From: Chitinophaga sp. Cy-1792
GTDB taxonomy: Bacteria > Bacteroidota > Bacteroidia > Chitinophagales > Chitinophagaceae
NCBI RefSeq assembly: GCF_011752935.1
Contig: NZ_VWWO01000001.1
Span: 3,038,001-3,102,000 of the forward strand
Length of the DNA: 64,000 nt
Reading direction: 5' to 3'
Part shown: piece by piece, positions 7,958-17,280 of the stretch
How positions within the stretch are numbered: the stretch's first letter is position 1
Layout: every line of letters begins with the position of its first letter
The notes under the pieces: model-generated
Told to the model about the DNA's origin: nothing
The model's database searches: none
What the model saw: only the letters and a program-made list of their open reading frames with translations
Made by a program: the position numbers and the translations under genes

Positions 7958-8764
7958 ATGCACAACACAACGATTGCCCAAAGGGTAAGCCATGTCCTTT
8001 TATTGTCTGCATGCGTGCTGACGACCGCTTTTGCCAAAGCTGGCCAGCCGGAACCTACTTACCTCCAAAAAGTAAGCTCTCCACAGGGCCAGACAGTCAT
8101 TTCCTATAATAGCGACCGCACCATCAATAAGCTGGTGGTATTGCACAAAGGCGAGAATGCCGACTATCAGGAGGTGATTGTACCAGTTTACGAGAACGGC
8201 CATATTGTTAAAACGCTTTCCGGCGATGATCCTGGCGCAGCTCCTGCTGACCTGAACACCACCCTGGAATATAACGAAGCCGGCAAGGTGACGAAGATCA
8301 GCTATTACCGCTCCAACGACGTATATGCCTGGGATTCACTGGCGTATAATCAGTCCGGACAGCTCACTACCCGCTACCTGTACACGAAGCAGGCGGGAAA
8401 AAACACCTGGGAAAACAGCGGTTACCAAACCTGGACCTGGGAGAACGGCAACGTAACCCGCCAGGAGAATTTCGGAAAACAGCCAGGGTACTCGAAGTTT
8501 ATCGCGCTTTCAGCTATCAGTTACCGTTATGACAACAAAAATAACCCACAGCAGCAGGCAGACCTGGCCTGGCTGACAGACTTCCGTCCGGCTCAGTTTT
8601 CTGCCAACAATGTGGTCGCTGAAACCCTTACCAGTATGAACGCTTCCAGGGCTGTTACCAACACCTTTGTATACACGTATAATGCAGGTAAATTCCCGGT
8701 AAAGGCTACCCAAACTTCAGATATCGATCCGGTAACTGTTAAAATGGAGTGGACAAGGTTGTAA
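7958..8764 (+). CDS. Secreted hypothetical protein with YD-like repeats
   Basis: This 268-residue protein has a signal peptide (VLLLSACVLTTAFAKA, cleavage near residue 29). The mature part consists of short beta segments of the kind LEYNEAGKVTKISYY, LAYNQSGQLTTRYLY and WTWENGNVTRQE, which repeat about every 25-40 residues and resemble YD/RHS-type or DUF4595-like repeats. Such proteins are extracytoplasmic in Bacteroidota, and no enzyme motif is visible. The 207-base region before it is AT-rich, with only a weak promoter match. Confidence 0.6.
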   Translation: MHNTTIAQRVSHVLLLSACVLTTAFAKAGQPEPTYLQKVSSPQGQTVISYNSDRTINKLVVLHKGENADYQEVIVPVYENGHIVKTLSGDDPGAAPADLNTTLEYNEAGKVTKISYYRSNDVYAWDSLAYNQSGQLTTRYLYTKQAGKNTWENSGYQTWTWENGNVTRQENFGKQPGYSKFIALSAISYRYDNKNNPQQQADLAWLTDFRPAQFSANNVVAETLTSMNASRAVTNTFVYTYNAGKFPVKATQTSDIDPVTVKMEWTRL

Positions 8765-8821
8765 TAACCCGGACAATAACTTAACTTTACAACAATATTT
8801 AGAGTAATTGTTTCGTTGTCT

Positions 8822-9010
8822 ATGAGCATTCAGACGCTTTTCGGAGTTTTATTTCTTTTAGGTGGGATTTTTCAGGCTTTTACAGTCATTCTGATCTATC
8901 AGGGTCATAAACATTATATCCTTCGGTTCATGAATAAGAAAGTGGCCATGGTTATATATTCACTTATTGCCCTGTTTTTGTTTTTTCTGGCTTATATTAA
9001 TCTGGTATAA
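8822..9010 (+). CDS. Small two-helix membrane protein
   Basis: This 62-residue protein has two hydrophobic helices (about 4-25 and 41-60) separated by a basic turn (HKHYILRFMNKK), which predicts both ends on the outer face. I chose the ATG at 8822 over a TTG six bases upstream. It ends 22 bases before the L,D-transpeptidase-like gene, so the two may be co-transcribed. The function is unknown. Confidence 0.5.
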   Translation: MSIQTLFGVLFLLGGIFQAFTVILIYQGHKHYILRFMNKKVAMVIYSLIALFLFFLAYINLV

Positions 9011-9032
9011 TTAAAATTTTTGTTGAACTTGT

Positions 9033-9782
9033 ATGAAGCGACTTATCGTACTCGCACTGATGTTGTTGGCAGGGGGCACTTTGTTTGCCCAGCAATCTTT
9101 TCTTGAGAACCAGAAAATGTATCCTAAAGTAGGAGAAGCATACCGTCAGAAAGAAGAATTGCTTAGAAAGGAATTTGAAAAGAAAGGACTGGCCTATCCG
9201 GCCAGGTATATTTTTATTCGCTCTTTCAAGCTCGACAGTGAAATGGAAATCTGGGTGAAAAACAATCCCCAGGACACTTTCCGCCTGTTCAAATCCTACA
9301 GGGTATGTACCTTGTCCGGAAAAATGGGGCCTAAAAGAAAAGAAGGCGACCGTCAGGTACCGGAAGGGTTCTACTATATTAATGATTTCAACCCCAACAG
9401 CAACTACCATCTGTCGCTGGGTATAAATTATCCTAACTTTTCAGACCGTATCCTGAGCGATCAGAAACAGCCTGGAAAAGAAATCTATATCCATGGTAAC
9501 TGTATTACCGTTGGATGTATCCCGTTAACAGACGAGTTCATCGACGAAGTATACATCCTCGCGGTAAACGCCAAGAATGCCGGCCAGGACTTTATTCCTG
9601 TTCACGTATTCCCGGTGAAGTTCAGCAATAACCGCTCTGTTGAGTACCTGGGCAATTTCCCGGTAGGCGATTCCATCAGCCGTCCTTTCTGGGCCAATCT
9701 CAAATCGGCCTACGAATATTTTGAACAGCACCACAAATTGCCGGTAGTAATGATCGACGACAAAGGAAAATACATTATGTAA
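9033..9782 (+). CDS. L,D-transpeptidase (YkuD/YafK-like) family protein
   Basis: This 249-residue secreted protein has a signal peptide (hydrophobic 4-17, cleavage after FAQ). The motif IHGNCITVGCIPL, with His154, Cys157 and the presumed catalytic Cys162, matches the HG...GC signature of the YafK branch of L,D-transpeptidases, which cross-link peptidoglycan or attach proteins to it in the periplasm. Residues 80-150 (SGKMGPKRKEGDRQVPEGFYYI) match the family's substrate-loop region. It is followed by a clear hairpin terminator at 9808. Confidence 0.8.
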   Translation: MKRLIVLALMLLAGGTLFAQQSFLENQKMYPKVGEAYRQKEELLRKEFEKKGLAYPARYIFIRSFKLDSEMEIWVKNNPQDTFRLFKSYRVCTLSGKMGPKRKEGDRQVPEGFYYINDFNPNSNYHLSLGINYPNFSDRILSDQKQPGKEIYIHGNCITVGCIPLTDEFIDEVYILAVNAKNAGQDFIPVHVFPVKFSNNRSVEYLGNFPVGDSISRPFWANLKSAYEYFEQHHKLPVVMIDDKGKYIM

Positions 9783-9807
9783 GTATTGTATTAAGATAAT
9801 ATTTAAG

Positions 9808-9842
9808 AAAAGGTCTGGCTTTTTGCCGGACCTTTTCGCTTT
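9808..9842 (+). terminator. Terminator after the L,D-transpeptidase gene
   Basis: AAAAGGTCTGGC pairs with GCCGGACCTTTT around a short T loop and is followed by a T-rich tail. Confidence 0.75.
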
Positions 9843-9931
9843 TATAACCAAATACATGCGTTTATCAATCATAATTTGGATTTTAAAATATTTTTTTCAA
9901 ACTTACCAGTCGGTCAAATCAATATTTACTT

Positions 9932-10501
9932 ATGCACAGAAGAGACGCAATAAGGAATGTGGCGATTTTGTTGGGGACTGCCATTTCCGCTTCCACGTTA
10001 TCAGCCTTAGAAGGTTGTACAGGCTCCGCTCCTAAAAATTATGATCTCACCAAGCCACAAACGAAAAACATGGTGGCTGAGGTCGCGGAAACCATCATTC
10101 CTACCACCGACACACCAGGCGCTAAAGCCGGTAAGGTAGATGAATTCATCATCACCATGATGAACGATTGTTACAAGAAAGAAGATCAGGCACTGTTCCT
10201 GGAAGGGTTGACTAAAATCGACGAAGCCAGCAACAAGAAATTCAAAAAAGCATTTCTTGACCTGACTCCTGAACAACGCACCGAAGTACTTACCGATATC
10301 GATAAGGAACGCGTTGCCTACAATAAGGACAAGAAGAAAGATGACAAAGCACACTACTTCCAGTTTATGAAAGAACTGACGCTGCTGGGCTATTTCACCT
10401 CTGAGCCTGGTGCTACCAAAGCACTGCGTTATGTTGCCGTTCCTGGTCACTACGATGGCTGTATCCCTTACAAAAAAGGTGACAAAGCCTGGGCTACCTG
10501 A
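9932..10501 (+). CDS. Gluconate 2-dehydrogenase subunit 3-type (gamma) protein
   Basis: This 189-residue protein belongs to the gluconate 2-dehydrogenase subunit 3 family, the small subunit that accompanies GMC flavoproteins. The N-terminus MHRRDAIRNVAILLGTAIS looks like a twin-arginine export signal, and a Cys at SALEGC could be lipidated. Conserved features are MVAEVAETIIPTTDTPGAKAGKVDEFI and the C-terminal GYFTSEPGATKALRYVAVPGHYDGCIPY. In known FAD-glucose dehydrogenases the gamma subunit carries the Tat signal for the unsignalled flavoprotein; the gene order here (88 bases to the first GMC gene) fits that arrangement. Confidence 0.88.
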   Translation: MHRRDAIRNVAILLGTAISASTLSALEGCTGSAPKNYDLTKPQTKNMVAEVAETIIPTTDTPGAKAGKVDEFIITMMNDCYKKEDQALFLEGLTKIDEASNKKFKKAFLDLTPEQRTEVLTDIDKERVAYNKDKKKDDKAHYFQFMKELTLLGYFTSEPGATKALRYVAVPGHYDGCIPYKKGDKAWAT

Positions 10502-10588
10502 TCCTGATTTATTTAGGAATCTTATGCTGACTTTCAGTATGGTCGGGTTCTGACCACTGAACTTTCCTGTCTTCTTAAATTGTCGAAA

Positions 10589-12289
10589 ATGAACTTAAAT
10601 ACAAAAGCACAGGCTCAGAATACATATGATGCTATTGTGATCGGTTCCGGTGTGAGCGGTGGCTGGGCTGCCAAAGAGCTGACCGAAAAAGGACTAAAGG
10701 TATTAATGCTGGATCGTGGTAAACAACTGGAACATGTGAAAGACTACGAAACCGCTACCAAAGATCCGTGGGAATTCCCTCACCGTGGCCGCCTGACAGT
10801 TGATCAGCGCGAAACACATCCTAAGCTGAGCCGCGATTATCCATATAGTGAGCACAACGAAAAATACTGGATCAACGATTCCCAGTCGCCATACAATGAA
10901 GTAAAACGCTTTGACTGGTACCGTCCGGATATCGTTGGTGGTAAATCGATCATGTGGGGCCGCCAGTCGTACCGCTGGAGTGATCTCGATTTCGAAGCCA
11001 ACCTGAAAGACGGCATCGCCGTTGACTGGCCTATCCGTTACAAAGATCTCGCACCATGGTATGATTATGTAGAGAAATTTGCCGGTATCAGCGGTACCCG
11101 CGAAGGACTGCCTCAGCTCCCTGATGGCCAGTTCATGCCAGCAATGCCAATGAACTGCGTTGAGCTGGACGTTAAAAAAAGCATTGAAAACAAATATAAA
11201 GGCCGTATCCTGACAATGGGTCGTGTGGCAAACATCACCGAACCACTGCCAGGCCGCGAAAAATGCCAGTTCCGTAACCTCTGCAGCCGTGGCTGTCCGT
11301 TCGGTGCATACTTTAGCACCCAGTCATCCACACTGCCGGCAGCAATGGCTACGGGTAACCTGACACTTCGCCCTGACTCCATCGTTAACTCCATCATCTA
11401 TGATGAGAAACTGGGTAAGGCAACAGGTGTACGTGTTATCGACAAGCATTCCAAAGACATGGTGGAATACTACGCTAAAATCATCTTCGTAAATGGATCT
11501 ACCTTAGGTACCACTTTCGTACTGATGAACTCTACCTCCAACCGCTTCCAGAACGGTTTAGGTAATGATAGCGGCGTATTGGGTAAATACCTCATGGACC
11601 ACCACTTCCGCACAGGTGCTTCCGGTACTGCTGAAGGCTACGATGATAAATACTTCTACGGTCGCCGTGCAAACGGTATCTATATTCCTCGTTACCGCAA
11701 CGTAGGCAGCGATAAACGTGACTACCTCCGTGGCTTCGGCTACCAGGGTGGCGCTAGTCGTGGTTCCCTGTGGAGCAAAGGTATCGCTGAAATGGGCGTA
11801 GGTAAAGACTTCAAGGATTCACTGGTTGAACCAGGTACCTGGTCCATGGGATTAGGTGGCTTCGGAGAATGCTTACCTTATGAAGATAACATGGTAACGC
11901 TCGACCACTCTGTGAAAGATGCATGGGGCCAGCCAGTGCTGAAGTTCGATGTTGAATTCAAAGAGAATGAAAAGAAAATGCGCGTAGATATGATGAACGA
12001 TGCTGCCGAAATGCTCGAAGCTGCCGGTATGAAAAACATCAAAACCTACGACAACGGCTCCTGGCCAGGTATGGCGATCCATGAAATGGGTACCGCTCGT
12101 ATGGGCCGCGATCCTAAAACTTCCATTCTCAACGGAAACAACCAGCTCCATGCTGTGCCTAACGTCTTCGTAACAGACGGCGCCAGCATGACATCTGCTG
12201 CATGCGTGAACCCTTCTCTGACTTACATGGCCATGACTGCACGCGCAGCCGATTTCGCCGTGAAAGAACTGAAGAAAGGTAATCTCTGA
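10589..12289 (+). CDS. GMC-family FAD dehydrogenase, first of a tandem pair
   Basis: This 566-residue flavoprotein has an N-terminal Rossmann motif (VIGSGVSGGWAAKEL, about 15-30). The C-terminal GMC domain carries the catalytic pair His498 (HEMGTARMG) and Asn541 (VNPSLTYMA). A CX5CX3C motif at Cys226, Cys232 and Cys236 (CQFRNLCSRGC) has the spacing of the [3Fe-4S] ligands in bacterial FAD-glucose dehydrogenase. There is no signal peptide, so export would depend on the Tat-type gamma subunit just upstream. The substrate is probably a sugar or sugar acid, but the exact one cannot be read. I chose the ATG at 10589 over a TTG nine bases upstream. No cytochrome c subunit is adjacent. Confidence 0.88.
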   Translation: MNLNTKAQAQNTYDAIVIGSGVSGGWAAKELTEKGLKVLMLDRGKQLEHVKDYETATKDPWEFPHRGRLTVDQRETHPKLSRDYPYSEHNEKYWINDSQSPYNEVKRFDWYRPDIVGGKSIMWGRQSYRWSDLDFEANLKDGIAVDWPIRYKDLAPWYDYVEKFAGISGTREGLPQLPDGQFMPAMPMNCVELDVKKSIENKYKGRILTMGRVANITEPLPGREKCQFRNLCSRGCPFGAYFSTQSSTLPAAMATGNLTLRPDSIVNSIIYDEKLGKATGVRVIDKHSKDMVEYYAKIIFVNGSTLGTTFVLMNSTSNRFQNGLGNDSGVLGKYLMDHHFRTGASGTAEGYDDKYFYGRRANGIYIPRYRNVGSDKRDYLRGFGYQGGASRGSLWSKGIAEMGVGKDFKDSLVEPGTWSMGLGGFGECLPYEDNMVTLDHSVKDAWGQPVLKFDVEFKENEKKMRVDMMNDAAEMLEAAGMKNIKTYDNGSWPGMAIHEMGTARMGRDPKTSILNGNNQLHAVPNVFVTDGASMTSAACVNPSLTYMAMTARAADFAVKELKKGNL

Positions 12290-12316
12290 TTGATCTGACC
12301 ATCATATTAATCACAG

Positions 12317-12400
12317 GGCCGACTGGAAGTAGCAAAGCGACTGTTTCACTCCATAAAACGTAGTGGCATTCCCGTTAGCAGCTTTTAGCCGGCCTTTTTA
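12317..12400 (+). terminator. Possible intra-operon terminator/attenuator between the GMC genes
   Basis: GGCCGACT (12317-12324) can pair with AGCCGGCC (12387-12394), apart from one mismatch, across a 62-base loop and is followed at once by TTTTT. The T run ends 13 bases before the next ATG. The long loop makes this uncertain. Confidence 0.35.
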
Positions 12401-12412
12401 ATGCTGTTATTA

Positions 12413-14110
12413 ATGAACCTGAATATAAAAGCTCAGAAAGAAAATACCTACGACGCCATCGTTGTAGGCTCCGGCATCAGTGGCGGCTGGGCAGCAAAAG
12501 AGCTCAGTGAGAAAGGCCTCAAAACATTGGTACTCGAAAGAGGTCGCAATGTGGAGCATATCAAGGATTACACTACTGCAATGATGGCTCCGTGGGAGTT
12601 TAAACATCACCTGCAACATACCAACGAGATGCGTGAAAAGCATCCTATCCAGAGCCAGTGCTATGCCTTTGATGAAGGTACACAGCAGTTCTGGGTAAAC
12701 GATCTGGAAAATCCCTACAACCAGGTGAAGCCGTTTAACTGGCTCCGTGGCTACCATGTTGGTGGCCGCTCACTCATGTGGGGCCGCCAGGTATACCGCT
12801 GGAGCGATCTCGATTTTGAAGCCAATGCAAAAGACGGTCATGGTGTAGACTGGCCTATCCGTTATAAAGATATTGCACCATGGTATGAGTATGTAGAACG
12901 CTATATCGGTGTGAGCGGACAGGCAGAAGGCCTCCCGCAGCTGCCGGATGGTATCTTCATGCCGGCAATGGATATGAACTGCCTGGAGAAAGACGTGGCA
13001 GCTCGTATCAAACAACACTTCACCGATCGTATCATGACCATCGGCCGTGTGGCACACGTAACACAGAAACATCACGACAGAGGTCCCTGCCAGTCAAGAA
13101 ACCTTTGTGCACGCGGATGTCCGTTTACAGGCTATTTCAGCAGCAACGGCGTAACACTGCCTGCAGCAGCAGCTACCGGTAATATGACCTTACGCCCTGA
13201 TTCTATCGTGCTGGAAGTACTCTATGATAAGGATACATCCAAAGCAACCGGCGTCAGAATCATGGATGCCCATACCAAACAGACCATCGAGTATTATGCT
13301 AAAATCATCTTCCTCAATGGTTCTACACTGGGTACCACCTCCATCATGCTCAACTCCGTTTCCGACCGCTTCCCTAACGGTTTCGGTAACGACAGCGGTC
13401 AGCTGGGCCATAACCTGATGGACCATCATTTCGGTGTCGGCGCATATGGTGATACAGAGGACTTCCAGGACCAGTACTACAACGCTGGCCGTCGCCCTAA
13501 CGGTATCTATATTCCACGCTTCCGTAACGTGAACGCAGCAACGGCACAGAAAGATTATGTGCGTGGCTTCGGTTACCAGGGCGGTGCAGGCAGAGGTAGA
13601 GGAACCGGCTTTGATGGCATCGGCGTTGAACTGAAAGAAGCACAGAGCATTCCTGGCAAATGGAGCATGGGCATTGGTTCATGGGGTGAACATCTGCCTT
13701 ACTTTGAAAATAAAGTATCGCTCAATAAAGAGAAGAAAGATAAGTACGGACTGCCAACCCTCGACATCGACTGCGAATTCAAAGAGAATGAAAAAGCGAT
13801 GAGGAAGGATATGCAGCAAAGTGCTGTTGAAATGCTGGAAGCTGCCGGTCTGAAAAATGTAGGCAGTTATGATGGTGCTCCACCTCCGGGCCACTGTATC
13901 CATGAAATGGGTACTGCCCGCATGGGACGCGATCCGAAAACTTCTGTGCTCAATGGTTTCAACCAGGTACATGCTGCGCAGAACGTATTCGTAACTGATG
14001 GCGCATGTATGGCTTCTTCTTCCTGCGTGAACCCGTCTATTACCTATATGGCGCTCACCGCACGCGCATGCGATCATGCCGTGTCTGAACTGAAGAAAGG
14101 TAATATCTGA
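12413..14110 (+). CDS. GMC-family FAD dehydrogenase, second of a tandem pair
   Basis: This 565-residue protein is a close paralogue of the preceding gene along its whole length. It shares the FAD motif (VVGSGISGGWAAKEL), the CX5CX3C motif at Cys226, Cys232 and Cys236 (CQSRNLCARGC), the HEMGTARMGRDPKTS block and the VNPSITYMALTARA end. The N-terminus MNLNIKAQKENTYDAIV aligns with its partner if translation starts at 12413 rather than at the ATG 12 bases earlier. The main differences lie in the 50-100 region and around 360-420, near the substrate pocket in this fold, suggesting a different substrate after duplication. A strong terminator follows. Confidence 0.88.
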   Translation: MNLNIKAQKENTYDAIVVGSGISGGWAAKELSEKGLKTLVLERGRNVEHIKDYTTAMMAPWEFKHHLQHTNEMREKHPIQSQCYAFDEGTQQFWVNDLENPYNQVKPFNWLRGYHVGGRSLMWGRQVYRWSDLDFEANAKDGHGVDWPIRYKDIAPWYEYVERYIGVSGQAEGLPQLPDGIFMPAMDMNCLEKDVAARIKQHFTDRIMTIGRVAHVTQKHHDRGPCQSRNLCARGCPFTGYFSSNGVTLPAAAATGNMTLRPDSIVLEVLYDKDTSKATGVRIMDAHTKQTIEYYAKIIFLNGSTLGTTSIMLNSVSDRFPNGFGNDSGQLGHNLMDHHFGVGAYGDTEDFQDQYYNAGRRPNGIYIPRFRNVNAATAQKDYVRGFGYQGGAGRGRGTGFDGIGVELKEAQSIPGKWSMGIGSWGEHLPYFENKVSLNKEKKDKYGLPTLDIDCEFKENEKAMRKDMQQSAVEMLEAAGLKNVGSYDGAPPPGHCIHEMGTARMGRDPKTSVLNGFNQVHAAQNVFVTDGACMASSSCVNPSITYMALTARACDHAVSELKKGNI

Positions 14111-14131
14111 TAATCATCTTTATAAAAGAAG

Positions 14132-14165
14132 ACGGGTCTCTGTAAAATAGAGGCCCGTTTTTTTA
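14132..14165 (+). terminator. Terminator of the GMC operon
   Basis: ACGGGTCTCT pairs with AGAGGCCCGT and is followed by a run of T. Confidence 0.85.
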
Positions 14166-14291
14166 TGTCCGTAGTTATCAATTTATATAGCGCGCCTCAA
14201 CTTGTCAGGCTGTTCAAATTGCTTGCTGATCCGCTGTGGAATGGGTATATTAGATGATTGTATTATTGTCACATGTTATCCCGTAAATATT

Positions 14292-14471
14292 ATGAAAAGA
14301 AAAAAACTAGGTTTTACCCTGAACATATTCTTTATAGGCTTTGGCTTTTTTCGATTGATTAACATGCAGGAAAGTGATCTGCTCTGGAAAAAAATTGCAG
14401 TAGTAACAGGTTTGATGATCTTCCTGGGGCTGGCGGTTATGGGGTTAATGCAGAGAAAGCAGGCAGTATAA
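14292..14471 (+). CDS. Small membrane protein
   Basis: This 59-residue protein starts MKRKKLGFTLNIFFIG and has two hydrophobic segments (about 7-20 and 32-52) joined by a polar stretch (INMQESDLLWKK). A positively charged N-terminus and C-terminus (QRKQAV) suggest both ends are cytoplasmic. The function is unknown. I chose the ATG at 14292 because the longer upstream frame has no protein-like character. It is followed by its own terminator, which supports a real transcript. Confidence 0.5.
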   Translation: MKRKKLGFTLNIFFIGFGFFRLINMQESDLLWKKIAVVTGLMIFLGLAVMGLMQRKQAV

Positions 14472-14494
14472 CAGGTGCTATCTTCTTATAAAAA

Positions 14495-14528
14495 AATAGC
14501 GGGAGCAAAATTGTTCCCGCTATTTTTT
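14495..14528 (+). terminator. Terminator after the small membrane protein gene
   Basis: ATAGCGGGAGCA pairs with TGTTCCCGCTAT and is followed by TTTTTTT. Confidence 0.85.
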
Positions 14529-14606
14529 TATTTATCTTTTCCCTGAGTTCAAAAAAATGTATTTTGTACCCTTAATCAAACCGTCAGTTAAATAAATATC
14601 AGAACA

Positions 14607-16427
14607 ATGAAAAAGGTGATACTGAGTGGGATGCTCGCATTATCCTGCTGGATGGGCCAGGGCGCAATGGCGCAAGGCAAACATTCCTTTGAGTTAAGTA
14701 AAACGGATTTTCTGCTGGATGGCAAACCATTTCAGATTATCAGTGGTGAAATGCATCCGGCCCGTATCCCGCATGAATACTGGCGTCACCGCATTCAGAT
14801 GGCGAAAGCAATGGGGTGTAATACAATAGCAGCCTATGTTTTCTGGAACTATCATGAAACGGAGAAAGGAAAATTTGACTTCTCTACTACCAATCATAAC
14901 ATCGCGGAATTTATTAAAATAGCGCAGCAGGAAGGGATGTGGGTGATGCTCAGACCAGGCCCTTATGTTTGTGCAGAATGGGAATTTGGTGGCTTGCCAT
15001 CCTATCTCCTGCAAACGCCGGATATCAAAGTACGTTGTTCCGATCCGCGTTACCTGGAAAATGTACAACGCTATGTAGATGCATTGTCTGCTGAAATCAA
15101 ACCTTTGCTGGTAACCAATGGCGGCCCTGTCGTAATGGTGCAGGTAGAAAATGAATATGGCAGCTATGGCAACGATAAACAATATTTATATGCCTTGAAA
15201 GATATGTGGGTGAAAAACGGTATCAACGTACCTTTTTATACCGCTGACGGACCTACGCCGTTTATGCTGGAAGCAGGCGGAGTGCCGGGAGCAGCCATAG
15301 GACTGGATTCTGGTGGCTCTGAGGCTGATTTCGAACAGGCAAAGAAACAAAACCCAAATGTACCTTCCTTCAGTAGTGAATCCTATCCTGGCTGGCTGAC
15401 ACATTGGGGTGAGCAATGGCAACGCCCGGGCACCGAAGGCATCGCCAAAGAGGTGAAATTCCTGATGGATACCAAACGCTCATTCAACCTCTATGTTATC
15501 CACGGTGGTACCAACTTCGGTTATATGGCCGGCGCCAACTCAGGCGGTAAAGGCGGTTATGAACCCGATGTTACCAGCTACGATTACGACGCGCCTATCA
15601 ACGAACAGGGAGATACTACCGCCAAATATATGGCACTGCGCAACCTGATTGGTTCCTATCTTCCTAAAGGAAAAAAATTACCTGCCATCCCTAAGGCTAT
15701 TCCAACTACTACCTTTGCTGCTGTTACATTGCAGCCAATGACTACCGTATGGGATCAGCTGCCGGAGCCGGTACATACACCGCAGCCGGTGCCTTTCGAG
15801 GCTTTAGGGCAGGATTATGGCTTCATGGTTTATAAAACCAAACTGATTGGTCATAAGAGCGGTAAACTCACTATTAAAGACCTGCACGACTATGCAACAG
15901 TTTTCCTCAATGGTAAATTCGTAGGTAAGCTGGACCGCAGGTTGGGAGAGAAGACCATCGACCTGCCTAAGTCGGATGTACAAGACCCTATATTGGAAAT
16001 CCTGGTAGAAGGCATGGGCCGTATCAATTTCGCCGAGGCGATGATCGACCGCAAAGGTATTACCGACAGGGTAGTGCTCAACGGCATGACCCTCATGCAA
16101 TGGGAGCAATACAAACTACCTATGAATGAGCAGTTTATTCAGCAGCTGCAGCCAAAACATGGCGGCAACGACAGCAGAGAAGGTAAGTTCTTTAAAGCCA
16201 GCTTCGAACTGCCGGCAGCAAATGATACCTATATCGATATGTCAGCCTTTAAAAAAGGTATTGTATGGGTAAATGGTCATAACCTCGGCCGTTACTGGGA
16301 AATCGGGCCTCAAAAGCACCTGTATTGCCCTGCTTCCTGGCTGAAGAAAGGCAGCAACGACATCGTTGTGTTTGACCTGTTACAGCAGGAACCGGCGAGT
16401 GTGCAGGGTGTGCGTACACTGGAATAA
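14607..16427 (+). CDS. Secreted GH35 beta-galactosidase
   Basis: This 606-residue glycoside hydrolase family 35 enzyme removes terminal beta-galactose residues from glycans. A signal peptide (about 1-22, ending AMAQ) sends it to the periplasm or surface. The TIM-barrel domain covers about 30-350. The acid/base Glu183 lies in QVENEYGSYG and the nucleophile Glu258 in SSESYPGWLTHWGE; RPGPYVCAEWEFGGLP and HGGTNFGY are further family signatures. The C-terminal region (about 390-600) forms jelly-roll-like beta domains, with a final WVNGHNLGRYWEIGPQ motif usual in the family. It stands alone with a terminator after it and no SusC/SusD partners. Confidence 0.95.
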   Translation: MKKVILSGMLALSCWMGQGAMAQGKHSFELSKTDFLLDGKPFQIISGEMHPARIPHEYWRHRIQMAKAMGCNTIAAYVFWNYHETEKGKFDFSTTNHNIAEFIKIAQQEGMWVMLRPGPYVCAEWEFGGLPSYLLQTPDIKVRCSDPRYLENVQRYVDALSAEIKPLLVTNGGPVVMVQVENEYGSYGNDKQYLYALKDMWVKNGINVPFYTADGPTPFMLEAGGVPGAAIGLDSGGSEADFEQAKKQNPNVPSFSSESYPGWLTHWGEQWQRPGTEGIAKEVKFLMDTKRSFNLYVIHGGTNFGYMAGANSGGKGGYEPDVTSYDYDAPINEQGDTTAKYMALRNLIGSYLPKGKKLPAIPKAIPTTTFAAVTLQPMTTVWDQLPEPVHTPQPVPFEALGQDYGFMVYKTKLIGHKSGKLTIKDLHDYATVFLNGKFVGKLDRRLGEKTIDLPKSDVQDPILEILVEGMGRINFAEAMIDRKGITDRVVLNGMTLMQWEQYKLPMNEQFIQQLQPKHGGNDSREGKFFKASFELPAANDTYIDMSAFKKGIVWVNGHNLGRYWEIGPQKHLYCPASWLKKGSNDIVVFDLLQQEPASVQGVRTLE

Positions 16428-16447
16428 TAATAGCTTAAAATAGTAGG

Positions 16448-16485
16448 AAACCTGCATTCGAAAGGAGGCAGGTTTTTCTTTTTTA
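16448..16485 (+). terminator. Terminator of the GH35 gene
   Basis: AAACCTGC pairs with GCAGGTTT and is followed by TTTCTTTTTT. Confidence 0.75.
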
Positions 16486-16592
16486 TCAAAGACTTGAAAT
16501 TGATATGTATCGTGATCCTTTTGTAAAGTATAGCGTTATAATAATTAGATATTAATATTCATTTGTATATCTTGCTTCATACAAATATTTAA

Positions 16593-17279
16593 ATGATGGG
16601 ATTGCTAGATTTCTTCAGGAATAAAAAAGCAAATATTAAGATCAGCGAATCTGCTGATACAAGTGAAAGAGCTGCAGCTATAGCTACCCAACTGGAAGAT
16701 CTTGGGTACTTCAAATATGCAGCTGCTGGTAATTTGCAACAGCTGAAATCTGAAATAGGCAAAGAGTTGGTGGACAAGCATTTTTTAAGTTTCGTTACAA
16801 TGGAGGAATCTCCCTACACGCCCTTAGATCCCAGGCACTTTTCCCTCGATGGGGAGGATTTATTTGAACAAGGTGGGATCACGAATGCTTTAAAAGAAAT
16901 GCAGCCATTATTTAAGCAGATGAATATTTCTATGGAAATAACTGCTCATGTGGAAGAATGTGATTCCAGCAACCAAGGGCTCAATCACGAAATAACCATT
17001 AACGGGAAGGCATATACTATATTTCATGAATTCGTTGAAGGGTACGGTTGGGATCAGGCAGGCCAGCGATTTGCGGACATGATAAACGATCAGTTGCAGC
17101 TGCAGGGTTCTGATGAGCGCATTTACCTCATTTCAGGCGGCAACGACGGAAGAGCCGTTTTTTTAACGGAACAGCAGTTTAATCTGCTGGATTCCCTTAT
17201 CACCGATTTATATGAAAAACCATTGAAGGTCGCGGATTGGTGTGCCCTGATGAAGGTGGAACGGGTGTCTGTAATGTGA
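16593..17279 (+). CDS. Hypothetical cytoplasmic protein
   Basis: I do not recognise this 228-residue protein. It begins MMGLLDFFRNKKANIKISES with no signal or membrane segment. It is acidic and mixed alpha/beta, with helical stretches (ERAAAIATQLEDLGYF, LKSEIGKELVDKHFL) and a C-terminal half containing HEITINGKAYTIFHEF and RIYLISGGNDGRAVFLT. The late segment resembles the layout of some SMI1/KNR4-like or immunity proteins, but I cannot support that assignment. It has no obvious operon partner; a short open remnant follows it. Confidence 0.55.
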   Translation: MMGLLDFFRNKKANIKISESADTSERAAAIATQLEDLGYFKYAAAGNLQQLKSEIGKELVDKHFLSFVTMEESPYTPLDPRHFSLDGEDLFEQGGITNALKEMQPLFKQMNISMEITAHVEECDSSNQGLNHEITINGKAYTIFHEFVEGYGWDQAGQRFADMINDQLQLQGSDERIYLISGGNDGRAVFLTEQQFNLLDSLITDLYEKPLKVADWCALMKVERVSVM

Positions 17280-17280
17280 A

